The position numbers and the translations under genes are program-made. Shown here in pieces: positions 42,444 through 50,394 of a stretch of 64,000 nucleotides of DNA; position 1 is the stretch's first letter; the number at the start of each line of letters is the position of its first letter. The DNA comes from PCRC01 sp017848435 (GTDB lineage Bacteria > Pseudomonadota > Gammaproteobacteria > Burkholderiales > Burkholderiaceae_C): positions 1,426,001 through 1,490,000 of the forward strand of contig OZ260072.1 of NCBI GenBank assembly GCA_965284315.1, written 5' to 3'. The notes below the pieces were generated by a model. That model made no database searches, was not told the origin of the DNA, and saw only the letters and a program-made list of their open reading frames with translations.

Positions 42444-43352
42444 TCAGCTCAGCACGACGCTGCTGAGGCGGCGGCGGTAGCTGGCCACGGTCGGGTCTTG
42501 CGGGGGGATTTGCCCATCGGCCACCTTGGCCTTGGGCGGCTCAATGAGCTCCAGGATGGCGATGCAGGTCTTGCGGGCCAGGTCGTCGTGCCAGGTTTTG
42601 TCGCGCATCAGGATGTCGAGCAACTCGTCCATCGCCTCGGTCCAGCGCTGGGCGGTCATCAGCAACTGGGCTTTGGCGAAGCGGGCATCAAAATCGCGGC
42701 GGTTGGCCGCAATTTTTGCATCAAATCCGGCCTCAGCCTCAGCAAAATCTGGCGTTTCAGCTACAGAATCAATAGCGTTCATCCAGCGCTGCAATGCGTC
42801 AAAGCGGCGGTTCTGGGCGGCGGTGGCGATCACCGGTGCGAAGGCGACCTTGGCGTCGTCGTCGCGGCCCATCTGCAGCAGCAGTTTCACGTAATCAAAG
42901 CGCGCGGCCTCGTTGGCCGGGTCGGTGGCCAACGCGTGCTGCAGTTTTTCCAGCGCGGCGTCGGCATGGCCCTCGGCCAGCAGGTCGAGGGCTTCTTCCT
43001 CCTCTTCCTCGGCGGCCAGTTCTTCCGGCGTGGGCAGGTGTTTGTCGAGGAATTCGCGCACCTTGCCTTCGGGCAGCGCGCCCATGAAACCGTCCACCGG
43101 TTTGCCGTCGATCAGCAAAATGCAGGTGGGCAGGCTGCGCACGCCGAAGGCGCTGGAGAGCTGCTGTTCCTCGTCGGCATTGACCTTGACGAGTTTGAAG
43201 CGACCCTCGTAGGCGGTTTCCAGCTTTTCCAGGACCGGGCCGAGCGACTTGCAGGGGCCACACCAGTCGGCCCAGAAATCGACCAGCACCGGGGTGGTTC
43301 GGGAGGCCGCCATGACCTCGGTTTCAAAGTTTTGCAGGGTAACGTCGATCAT
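42444..43352 (-). CDS. cnoX: Thioredoxin-TPR chaperedoxin, CnoX/YbbN-like
   Basis: A 302-residue protein starting MIDVTLQNFETEVMAASR. The thioredoxin domain (1-110) has an intact active site, FWADWCGPCKS, unlike E. coli YbbN, which has SQHC. The TPR-like helical region (about 115-290) includes an acidic stretch, EELAAEEEEEEALDLLAEG. Residues about 191-213 (NAIDSVAETPDFAEAEAGFD) come from an interspersed repeat read in frame. Family members protect proteins against oxidation and deliver clients to GroEL. The CGPC suggests true oxidoreductase activity as well. Confidence 0.92.
   Translation of the reverse strand: MIDVTLQNFETEVMAASRTTPVLVDFWADWCGPCKSLGPVLEKLETAYEGRFKLVKVNADEEQQLSSAFGVRSLPTCILLIDGKPVDGFMGALPEGKVREFLDKHLPTPEELAAEEEEEEALDLLAEGHADAALEKLQHALATDPANEAARFDYVKLLLQMGRDDDAKVAFAPVIATAAQNRRFDALQRWMNAIDSVAETPDFAEAEAGFDAKIAANRRDFDARFAKAQLLMTAQRWTEAMDELLDILMRDKTWHDDLARKTCIAILELIEPPKAKVADGQIPPQDPTVASYRRRLSSVVLS
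42713..42778 (+). repeat. About 70-bp interspersed repeat, copy 4 (inside cnoX)
   Basis: TTTTTGCATCAAATCCGGCC, CCTCAGCAAAATCTGGCG and TTTCAGCTACAGAATCAATAGC match copy 1. cnoX reads the minus strand, in the same frame that dprA uses. Confidence 0.85.
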
Positions 43353-43444
43353 GCGGTGCGGGCCGTGGGGCAGGGTTCGTGGCAAAAGTAAAATCACGGA
43401 TTCGCCACCGGGTTTGGTGGCGGGTCTTCAACAGGTTGGGACCT

Positions 43445-43936
43445 ATGACTCCAATTCAAATCGGCGTGGTGATGGGCTCCAGCAGCGACTGGGACACGAT
43501 GCAGCACGCGGTGCAGATTCTGACGGAATTCGGCATTGCGCACGAGGCCAAGGTCGTTTCGGCGCACCGCATGCCCGACGCCATGTTCGCCTACGCCGAA
43601 GCCGCGGCGGGCCGCGGCCTGCGCGCCATCATCGCCGGTGCCGGCGGCGCCGCGCACCTGCCGGGCATGCTGGCAGCCAAAACCACGGTGCCGGTGCTGG
43701 GCGTGCCGGTCGCCTCCAAACACCTGCAGGGCGTGGACTCGCTGCACAGCATTGTGCAAATGCCCAAGGGCATTCCGGTGGCCACGTTCGCCATTGGTGC
43801 CGCCGGTGCGGCCAACGCGGCGCTGTTTGCGGTGGCCCTGCTGGCGCACGGCCACCCCGACCTGCTGGCCCGGCTCAATGCCTTCCGCGTGGCGCAAACC
43901 CAGGCGGCACAGGCCATGACGCTGCCCCCCGCATGA
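43445..43936 (+). CDS. purE: N5-carboxyaminoimidazole ribonucleotide mutase
   Basis: A 163-residue enzyme. ATG at 43445 begins MTPIQIGVVMGSSSDWDTMQ; SSSDW is the substrate-binding signature. Further blocks: VVSAHRMPDAMFAYAE, AGAGGAAHLPGMLAAKT and GVDSLHSIVQMPKGIPVAT. It converts N5-CAIR to CAIR. Its stop overlaps the purK start (ATGA), so the pair is translationally coupled. TAAAATC at 43388-43394 may be the -10 box, giving a leader of about 45 nt. Confidence 0.97.
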   Translation: MTPIQIGVVMGSSSDWDTMQHAVQILTEFGIAHEAKVVSAHRMPDAMFAYAEAAAGRGLRAIIAGAGGAAHLPGMLAAKTTVPVLGVPVASKHLQGVDSLHSIVQMPKGIPVATFAIGAAGAANAALFAVALLAHGHPDLLARLNAFRVAQTQAAQAMTLPPA

Positions 43937-45123
43937 GCGCTGCCATCCTTCCCGGTACTGGTCCCAACGGCCAGCCCACCACATTGGGCGTGATGGGCGG
44001 CGGCCAGCTCGGCCGCATGTTCGTGCACGCCGCGCAACAACTGGGCTACTTCACCGCCGTGCTGGACCCGGACGCGAACAGCCCGGCCGGGCTGGTCAGC
44101 CATGCCCACATCCAGACGGCTTACGACGACGCACAGGGCCTGGCGCAGCTGGCGCAGCGCTGTGCCGCCATCACCACTGAGTTCGAGAACGTGCCGGCGC
44201 CGTCGCTGAGCGCTCTGGCCGCGCAACGCCCGGTGGCCCCGTCCGCGCAGGCGGTGGCGATTGCGCAGGACCGTGCCGAAGAAAAAGCGCATTTCGTGCG
44301 CTGCGGCGTGCCCTGTGCGCCCTACGCGGTGATCGCGTCTGACGCACACCTCGCGGCCGTGCCCGACGCGCTGCTGCCCGGCATCCTGAAAACCACACGC
44401 CTCGGTTACGACGGCAAGGGCCAGATCCGCGTGGCCACCCGCGCCGAACTCGCCGCCGGCTGGGCCGAACTCAAAGGCGTGCCTTGTGTGCTGGAACAGC
44501 GCCTGCAGCTGCTGGACGAGTGTTCGGTGGTGGTGGCACGGGGTGCGGACGGCACGGTGGTCAACCTGCCGCCCCAGCGCAACCTGCACCGCGACGGCAT
44601 CCTGGCCGTGACCGAGGTTTTTGAAGGAAATCTGCCACCAGCCTCAGTCGAATCTGCCATTTCTGCTGCGAAATCCATAGCAAATGGCCTGCAGTACGTG
44701 GGCGTGCTGTGTGTTGAGTTCTTCGTCGTGGCCGACGCCAACGCCGATGGCGGCACCCGCCTGGTGGTGAACGAGATGGCGCCGCGCCCGCACAACAGCG
44801 GCCACTACAGCATCGAGGCCTGCGACGTCTCGCAGTTTGACCTGCAGGTGCACACGCTGGCCGGCCTGCCCCTGCCGCAACCGCGCCAGCACAGCCCCGC
44901 CATCATGCTCAACCTGCTCGGCGACATCTGGGGCCCCGGCGGCGCCAATCCGCCGTGGGGCGCGGTGCTGGCCCTGCCCGGCACCCACCTGCACCTGTAC
45001 GGCAAACTGGAAGCCCGCCCCGGCCGCAAGATGGGCCACCTGACGCTGACCGCCGCCACCGTGGCCGAGGTGCGCGCCAACGCGCTGGCGGCCGCCGCGC
45101 TGCTGGGCATCGCGCCGTTCTGA
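43933..45123 (+). CDS. purK: N5-carboxyaminoimidazole ribonucleotide synthase
   Basis: A 396-residue ATP-grasp enzyme. ATG at 43933 overlaps purE. Motifs: TLGVMGGGQLGRMFVHAA, ITTEFENVPAPSL, LKTTRLGYDGKGQ, VGVLCVEFFVVAD and VNEMAPRPHNSGHYSIEA. It forms N5-CAIR from AIR, bicarbonate and ATP. Residues about 228-251 (FEGNLPPASVESAISAAKSI) correspond to an interspersed repeat read on the opposite strand from the other genic copies. Confidence 0.96.
   Translation: MSAAILPGTGPNGQPTTLGVMGGGQLGRMFVHAAQQLGYFTAVLDPDANSPAGLVSHAHIQTAYDDAQGLAQLAQRCAAITTEFENVPAPSLSALAAQRPVAPSAQAVAIAQDRAEEKAHFVRCGVPCAPYAVIASDAHLAAVPDALLPGILKTTRLGYDGKGQIRVATRAELAAGWAELKGVPCVLEQRLQLLDECSVVVARGADGTVVNLPPQRNLHRDGILAVTEVFEGNLPPASVESAISAAKSIANGLQYVGVLCVEFFVVADANADGGTRLVVNEMAPRPHNSGHYSIEACDVSQFDLQVHTLAGLPLPQPRQHSPAIMLNLLGDIWGPGGANPPWGAVLALPGTHLHLYGKLEARPGRKMGHLTLTAATVAEVRANALAAAALLGIAPF
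44618..44685 (+). repeat. About 70-bp interspersed repeat, copy 5 (inside purK)
   Basis: TTTTTGAAGGAAATCTGCCA, CCTCAGTCGAATCTGCCA and AAATCCATAGCAAATGGC follow the family layout with more mismatches. purK is read in the element's forward direction. Confidence 0.7.
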
Positions 45124-45133
45124 GGCGCTGACC

Positions 45134-46129
45134 ATGGTCCGTTCACCCGACGCCGTGGCGCTGGCCGAAGCCGCCGCCACGCTGCGCGCGGGCGGGCTGG
45201 TGGGCCTGCCCACCGAAACCGTCTACGGCCTGGCGGCCGACGCCACCAACCCCACCGCTGTGGCGAAAATTTTTGCCGCCAAAGGCCGGCCCAGCGACCA
45301 CCCGCTGATCGTGCACGTGGCCGACGCGGGCGGCGTGGGCCACTTCGCCGCCAGCGTGCCCGGCTTCGCCCAGCGCCTGATGGCCGCCTTCTGGCCCGGC
45401 CCGCTGACGCTGATCCTGCCGCGCCGGCCCGAGGTGGCCGCCGCCGCCGCTGGCGGGCAAGATTCGGTGGGCCTGCGCTGCCCGGCCCACCCGGTGGCCC
45501 AGGCGCTGCTGCGGGCCTGTGCCGAGGTGGGTGTGCCCGGCCTGGCCGCGCCCAGCGCCAACCTGTTTGGTCGCGTCAGCCCGACCACCGCCGCGCACGT
45601 GCGCGGCGAGTTTGGCAGCGACCTGCTGGTGCTGGACGGCGGGCCCTGCCGGGTCGGCATCGAGTCCACCATCGTCGACTGCAGCCGGGGTGTGCCGGTG
45701 CTGCTGCGGCCTGGGCAGCTCACGCCCGAGCAGCTCTCGGCCGCCTGCGGCCAGGTGGTGCTGTTGCCCGATACTGTGCCCAGCGCGGCGCCACGCGCCT
45801 CGGGCACCCTGGAGGCGCACTACGCGCCCTCTGCCAAGGTGCGCTTGATGAACGCCAAAGAACTCCAAACCGCTCTGGACATGCTGCAGGGTGTGGACAA
45901 AGCGCCGCTCGCCATTGCGGTCTGGTCGCGCACCGCGCTGAGGGTGAAATCCACCGTGGTGCTGGCCCGCCGCATGCCCGACGACGCCGACGCCACCGCG
46001 CAGCAGCTGTTCGGCCAGCTGCGCGACTTTGACGCCCAGGGCGTCAAGCTGATCTGGGTCGAAACCCCACCCGACGCGCCGGCCTGGGCCGGCGTGCTGG
46101 ACCGCTTGTCCCGCGCCGCAGCCAGTTGA
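45134..46129 (+). CDS. tsaC: L-threonylcarbamoyladenylate synthase, Sua5 type
   Basis: A 331-residue enzyme making the threonylcarbamoyl-AMP used for the t6A base of tRNA. The YrdC-like domain has GLVGLPTETVYGLAADATNP, KIFAAKGRPSDHPLIVHV, FWPGPLTLILPRR and GVPGLAAPSANLFGRVSPT; the C-terminal Sua5 extension follows RASGTLEAHYAPSAKVRL. TsaB, which uses the product with TsaD, is encoded at 51.5 kb. It lies 10 nt after purK and may share its transcript. Confidence 0.94.
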   Translation: MVRSPDAVALAEAAATLRAGGLVGLPTETVYGLAADATNPTAVAKIFAAKGRPSDHPLIVHVADAGGVGHFAASVPGFAQRLMAAFWPGPLTLILPRRPEVAAAAAGGQDSVGLRCPAHPVAQALLRACAEVGVPGLAAPSANLFGRVSPTTAAHVRGEFGSDLLVLDGGPCRVGIESTIVDCSRGVPVLLRPGQLTPEQLSAACGQVVLLPDTVPSAAPRASGTLEAHYAPSAKVRLMNAKELQTALDMLQGVDKAPLAIAVWSRTALRVKSTVVLARRMPDDADATAQQLFGQLRDFDAQGVKLIWVETPPDAPAWAGVLDRLSRAAAS

Positions 46130-46198
46130 TGCCTGCACGTTAAGATAGCCCGATAACCACCGGCCAGGCCGGATGGTCCAACTTCTGGAGAACCTGAG

Positions 46199-47167
46199 AT
46201 GACATTTCCCCGTCTGCGCAGCCTGCTGCTGTGCGCTGCCGTGGCCGCCAGTGCTGTGCTGGCCAGTTGCGGTGGTGGCTCGGTCGTCGAGCCCTTCAAC
46301 CCGACCCGCATCGTCTCGTTCGGTGACGCTTTCAGCGACGTGGGCCAGAGCGGTAACCGCTACACCGTCAACGACGGCCTGGTCAACGTCTGGGTGCAGC
46401 AGTTCACGGCGCGGTACGGCCTGAGCCTGACCGCGCAATCGGCGGCCGGTACCGGGTATGCCCAAGGCAATGTGCGCGTCAAGGCCAAGCCCGACGTCAC
46501 CGGCAACAGCACCCGGTTGAGCATCGAAGAACAGGTGTCCGCTTACCTGACCTCTGGCTTGCGCAAGACCGACCTGCTGGTCATCAACGGCGGCATCAGC
46601 GACATCATTGCCGAAACCGTCAACACCAGCCAGAGCCAGGCGCAGCGGCTGGCCAATGTGCAGCAGGCTGGCCGCGACCTGGCCACCCAGGTCGCCCGGT
46701 TGCTGGATGCCGGCGCCCGCTACGTTGTTCTGGTTGGCGTGTACGACCTGCGCATCACGCCGTGGGCCGTCAGCATTGGCCAGGGCGGTGCCAACTCAGA
46801 GCTGTCCAACCTGTCGCTGCGCTTCAACGAGGCGGCCCAGTTGCCGCTGGTCGACCGGGGCCGCAGTCTGCTCTACATCGATTCGGCCAACTACTTCAAC
46901 CTGCTGTTCAACCAGCCGGGTTCGTTCGGAATCAACGGCACGCAGGGCGGCCCCTACACGCCGGTTTGCACCGCCACGGCCAGCGGCGACTCCGGCATCG
47001 GCATCAGCGCCAGCGCCCATGTCAGTTCCCGGGTCTGCACCACCGGCACGCTGGTGCCCGGCATCGACTACAACACCACCTTGTTTGCCGACCCGGTGTA
47101 CCCCGCCCCGCGCGCGCACCGCCTGTTCGGCGACTTTGCCTACGAGCGGGCACGCAGCATCTTCTGA
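46199..47167 (+). CDS. GDSL/SGNH-fold lipoprotein lacking catalytic residues
   Basis: A 322-residue exported protein; GGAGA precedes the ATG by about 8 nt. The signal peptide ends with lipobox LASC. The sequence follows the GDSL hydrolase layout, but the key residues differ: block I reads SFGDAFSDVG (Ala44 in place of the nucleophile Ser), block III reads INGGISD (Ser134 in place of the oxyanion Asn), and the last block reads DPVYPAPRAHRL (Tyr301 in place of the catalytic His). The fold appears otherwise complete and the frame is open, so it is probably a non-enzymatic or altered-function protein, not a decaying gene. It converges with another hydrolase across a shared terminator. Confidence 0.85.
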   Translation: MTFPRLRSLLLCAAVAASAVLASCGGGSVVEPFNPTRIVSFGDAFSDVGQSGNRYTVNDGLVNVWVQQFTARYGLSLTAQSAAGTGYAQGNVRVKAKPDVTGNSTRLSIEEQVSAYLTSGLRKTDLLVINGGISDIIAETVNTSQSQAQRLANVQQAGRDLATQVARLLDAGARYVVLVGVYDLRITPWAVSIGQGGANSELSNLSLRFNEAAQLPLVDRGRSLLYIDSANYFNLLFNQPGSFGINGTQGGPYTPVCTATASGDSGIGISASAHVSSRVCTTGTLVPGIDYNTTLFADPVYPAPRAHRLFGDFAYERARSIF

Positions 47168-47186
47168 CACCGGCATGCGCCCATGA

Positions 47187-47214
47187 AAAAAGCCGACCCT
47201 TGGGTCGGCTTTTT
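47187..47214. terminator. Bidirectional terminator between convergent hydrolase genes
   Basis: AAAAAGCCGACCC (47187-47199) pairs perfectly with GGGTCGGCTTTTT (47202-47214), giving A-run and T-run flanks in both directions. It serves the gene ending at 47167 (+) and the one ending at 47230 (-). Confidence 0.92.
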
Positions 47215-47229
47215 GCTGGGCCATGTGGT

Positions 47230-48735
47230 TCAGATGCCGGCGGCAATCACACCCTGGAAGAAGCCGCGTGCTGCGGCATTGCAGAACGGTGGCACCAGCC
47301 CACCGTGGTAGCTGGTCACCACCGAGGTGGCACCACCGGGGCCAGCGGCCGTGGCGGCCACGGCCTGGGCAAAGCCGGCCTTGGCGGCGGCATACGGGTC
47401 GGTGGGGCCGGTGGCCGCGGCTTCCAGGTCCAGCACCGTCAGCGACGCGGCGGTGGCACCGCGCGCGCTGAAGTAGCCCGCAGTGGCGCGGGTGCTGAGG
47501 AAGTTCACCGTCGGGTCGTTGGCGCCGCCGCACATCAGCATCGGCCGGGTCGGCAGCCAGGTGCGCAGGTCGTTGGCCACGGCGGCGCGGCGGAAGCCGT
47601 TGGTCGGGGCGCAGGCCAGTGGCGTGGGGGTGGACAGCGAACCGGCGGTGGCCGGGAACGCGTTGCCGGGGCAGCCCTGGGCGGCGATGTCAGCCGCCGC
47701 TGCGGCCAGGAAGGTGCTCTTGATCAGGTTGTTCGGGCCGTAGAAACCGAACGGTGCCAGCGCCGGCACCGCCAGCGGTGGTTGCGCGTTGGCCGCGTAC
47801 AGCGCCTGCGTGGCCGGGAACTGGTTGGCCGCCACCAGCGCGGCGATGGACTGCGTGCTGGGCAGCAGGTTCTCGATGGTGGCCGCGTAAGGCGCTTCGT
47901 ACACATCGGTGATGTTGCTGTAGACGTTGCCAAACTGCCGCTGCCAGCTGGTGCTGAGCAACGGCGTGAACACCGTGCTGCCCAAGGCGGGTGCGCCTGA
48001 GAAGTTGTAGTCCACCAGCAGGCTGATGGCCGACGGGGCCGACAGCGGGGCCGACGCGGTGACGGTCTGGCCGGCCGCCTGCATCGCCCGGTGGGTGGCC
48101 ATGGCCACGTAGCCGCCCTGCGAATAACCGGTGATGAAGAGCTTGCCGTTGTCGCGCCCGCTGGCGAGCACCGAACGGGCGGCGGCCAGCGCGTCCACCA
48201 TGTCGCTGCTCTGCTGGTTGGCGTTCAGGTAGGGGTGGTAGTTCAGCGCCGAGCTGTCGTAGCCGGCGTAGTTGGGCGCCACAACGACGAAGCCCTGCGC
48301 GGCGTACATCGCGGCCACCAGCAGCGCTTCGCCGTAGGCGGCGTTGGTGGGTGCGAAACTGGCCAGGTTGTAGTTGCGGTCGGCGGTGGTGCCATGGGCG
48401 TACAGCACGATGGGCCGGGCGCCGGTGCACGCGGCGGCGGTGCCGGTGGGCACCATCAGCGCCGCACTGGCGGTGGTGGCCTCGCCGCTGCCGCCCACGG
48501 TGTTGTAGCGGATGCGCTGCACGTCCACACCGCAGGTGGGGGCACCCGCCACCTGCAGGATGGGGGCGGTGGCGGCCGAGGCATTGACCTGCGCACTGAA
48601 CGAGGTGGTGGTGAAAGACTGGGTGGACTCGGTGGGCGCGGCGATGCTGCCACGCGGGGGGCTGTCGTTGCCGCCGCCGCAGGCCGCGAGGAGGGCGGCG
48701 GTGGCCAGCAGGCTGAGCCGGAGGGGTGTGTGCAT
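47230..48735 (-). CDS. Secreted alpha/beta hydrolase lipoprotein, secretory-lipase-like
   Basis: A 501-residue exported protein with lipobox LLAAC after MHTPLRLSLLATAA. The hydrolase core has VLYAHGTTADRNYNLASF, VVVAPNYAGYDSS, and the nucleophile elbow FITGYSQGGYVAMATHRAM. A likely acid is in LMCGGANDPTVNF and the His near SYHGGLVPPF. The arrangement resembles fungal-type secretory lipases and some esterase/PHA-related enzymes; the true substrate is unknown. The GAAC/GTTC palindrome at 48769-48782, 34 nt before the start, may be its operator. Confidence 0.85.
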   Translation of the reverse strand: MHTPLRLSLLATAALLAACGGGNDSPPRGSIAAPTESTQSFTTTSFSAQVNASAATAPILQVAGAPTCGVDVQRIRYNTVGGSGEATTASAALMVPTGTAAACTGARPIVLYAHGTTADRNYNLASFAPTNAAYGEALLVAAMYAAQGFVVVAPNYAGYDSSALNYHPYLNANQQSSDMVDALAAARSVLASGRDNGKLFITGYSQGGYVAMATHRAMQAAGQTVTASAPLSAPSAISLLVDYNFSGAPALGSTVFTPLLSTSWQRQFGNVYSNITDVYEAPYAATIENLLPSTQSIAALVAANQFPATQALYAANAQPPLAVPALAPFGFYGPNNLIKSTFLAAAAADIAAQGCPGNAFPATAGSLSTPTPLACAPTNGFRRAAVANDLRTWLPTRPMLMCGGANDPTVNFLSTRATAGYFSARGATAASLTVLDLEAAATGPTDPYAAAKAGFAQAVAATAAGPGGATSVVTSYHGGLVPPFCNAAARGFFQGVIAAGI

Positions 48736-48768
48736 GGGGGGTGTCTCCTGTGTTGTGGGTGGTGAAAT

Positions 48769-48782
48769 AGAACGAACGTTCT
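48769..48782. promoter_or_regulatory. Palindromic site AGAACGAACGTTCT upstream of the hydrolase
   Basis: The centre GAACGTTC is a perfect 8-bp palindrome, and the outer AGAAC and GTTCT also pair. It sits where a TetR-type repressor of an esterase or lipid gene would bind. No repressor gene is adjacent. Confidence 0.4.
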
Positions 48783-48881
48783 TTTCCCACGGCCATGCTA
48801 CGCCCGGGGTTGTGCCGGCCCCAGCGGGTTACTACCGAATACTTTTGGGTGCCTGTGCCGGCGTGTGCTGACCGGGGTCGG

Positions 48882-50339
48882 TCAGGGCGGCGTGTCGCGG
48901 GCCGCCCACTCCACCAGCGCGTCCAGTGCCGGGCGGGCGGCGTTGGCGTTGGGGTGGTTGACCAGCGCCACCAGCACCATGCGTTTGCCGCTGGCGGCGT
49001 CCACATAGCCGGCGATGCTGACCACGTCGCGCAGGCTGCCGGTCTTGAGGTGGGCGGTGCCAGGCAGCCGCACCTTGCTGCGGCGCAGGGTGCCGTCCAC
49101 CCCGCTGATGGGCAGCGACGACAGCAGCTCCGGCATCACCGGTGAGGCCCAGGCCGCCTGCAGCAGCCGGCCCAGTGCCTGCGGGCTGATGCGTTCGTTG
49201 CGCGACAGGCCGGAGCCGTTGTCCAGCACCGGCGTGTCGGCGGCGCCAAATCGGGCCTGCCACCAGGTGGTGGTCAGGCTGCGCGAGCCGTCCAGCGTGC
49301 CGACGCCGCGCGCCTGGGCGCTGAGCGTGAGGAACAGCTGCTGCGCCATCACGTTGTTGCTGAACTTGTTGATGTCGCGGATGGCTTCCGTCAGTGGCGG
49401 CGAGGCAACTTCGAACGCCGGCTTCAGCGCGGCGGGCACGCGGCCGTCGCGCACCTTGCCGGTGAGCGCGCCGCCGAGTTCGCGCCACAGGCCTTCCACC
49501 AGGCGCGGGGCAAAACGCGCCGGGTCGGCATAGGCCACCGGCCAGACGCGTTCGCCGCAGCTGACCGGGTAGGCGCCAGCAAAACGCACGCGCAGCGGGT
49601 CGGCAAAGTCGGCCTTGAGGGCGCTGCGCCAGTCGCCGCAGGGCTCGTTGGACAAGGCCACGCTGGCCGGCACCAACACGCCCGCCAGTGGCGGCTCGGT
49701 CTGCAGCCGCGCCACACCGGCGGCCACGTCGGGCACAAAGGTGAAGGCCAGGGCCTTGAAGTTGAGCAGCAGCGCGTCGGGGCTGGCGTTGTAGGGGCGC
49801 AGGCGCTCGCCGTCGAACTCGCCCGGGTCTTGCTCGGCCACGTCAAAGGCGCTGCGGTCGAGCACGATGTCGCCCGCCACCAGGCGGATGCCCAGGCCCT
49901 GCACCCGGCGCAGCAGCAGCCACAGCCGCTCGACCACCAGCTTGGGGTCGCCCTGGCCCTTGATGACGAGGTTGCCCTGCAGTACGCCGTCGCGCACCGG
50001 GCCGTCGAGGTAGACGCTGGTGGGCCAGGTGAAGGCGGGGCCCAGCTGGTCGAGCGCGACGTAAGTGGTCACCAGCTTCATCACGGAAGCGGGGTTCATC
50101 GGCACGGCGGCACGGTGCAGCAGGCGGGGGGGCGATTTGCCGTCGGCATCCGCTACCAGCACGCCGAGGGCGTCGGCCGGCAGCTTGGCGCGGGTCAGCG
50201 CGGCGGCCACCTCGGGTGGCAGGTCGGCGCGGGCTGTGGACGCCGCCCACAGCAGCGGACCGCACAGCGTGGCGGCCAGCCAACGGCGCAGGGCACGCCG
50301 GGCCGGGCTGGGCAGGGCGGTGGGACGGGCAGGGGGCAT
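48882..50339 (-). CDS. dacB: D-alanyl-D-alanine carboxypeptidase/endopeptidase (PBP4)
   Basis: A 485-residue periplasmic enzyme of peptidase family S13. A signal peptide (LRRWLAATLCGPLLWAASTARA) is followed by the active-site motifs: SxxK in NPASVMKLVTTY, SxN in KFSNNVMAQQ and KTG in AHLKTGSLRDV. The large insert between the first two motifs is typical of PBP4. It trims or cleaves peptide cross-links in murein. A GATAAT box ends 5 nt before the ATG on the minus strand, suggesting a leaderless transcript divergent from the EamA gene. Confidence 0.95.
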   Translation of the reverse strand: MPPARPTALPSPARRALRRWLAATLCGPLLWAASTARADLPPEVAAALTRAKLPADALGVLVADADGKSPPRLLHRAAVPMNPASVMKLVTTYVALDQLGPAFTWPTSVYLDGPVRDGVLQGNLVIKGQGDPKLVVERLWLLLRRVQGLGIRLVAGDIVLDRSAFDVAEQDPGEFDGERLRPYNASPDALLLNFKALAFTFVPDVAAGVARLQTEPPLAGVLVPASVALSNEPCGDWRSALKADFADPLRVRFAGAYPVSCGERVWPVAYADPARFAPRLVEGLWRELGGALTGKVRDGRVPAALKPAFEVASPPLTEAIRDINKFSNNVMAQQLFLTLSAQARGVGTLDGSRSLTTTWWQARFGAADTPVLDNGSGLSRNERISPQALGRLLQAAWASPVMPELLSSLPISGVDGTLRRSKVRLPGTAHLKTGSLRDVVSIAGYVDAASGKRMVLVALVNHPNANAARPALDALVEWAARDTPP

Positions 50340-50344
50340 GCGCC

Positions 50345-50350
50345 ATTATC
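50345..50350 (-). promoter_or_regulatory. -10 box for dacB, leaderless arrangement
   Basis: GATAAT on the minus strand, then GGCGC, then ATG at 50339. A start site at the A of ATG is predicted. No clear -35 box is seen. Confidence 0.55.
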
Positions 50351-50382
50351 GGGCGCGGTCAGCGGGGTTCGGCGGGGGCCGG

Positions 50383-50388
50383 GATAAT
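50383..50388 (+). promoter_or_regulatory. -10 box for the EamA gene, leaderless arrangement
   Basis: GATAAT, then CGACCC, then ATG at 50395. It mirrors the dacB box 33 bp away on the other strand. Confidence 0.55.
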
Positions 50389-50394
50389 CGACCC

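Noticed and set aside
46199..47167. GDSL-like gene as a pseudogene
   Set aside because: No frameshift or stop, intact signal peptide, good ribosome-binding site and terminator. Loss of active-site residues alone suggests altered function, not decay.
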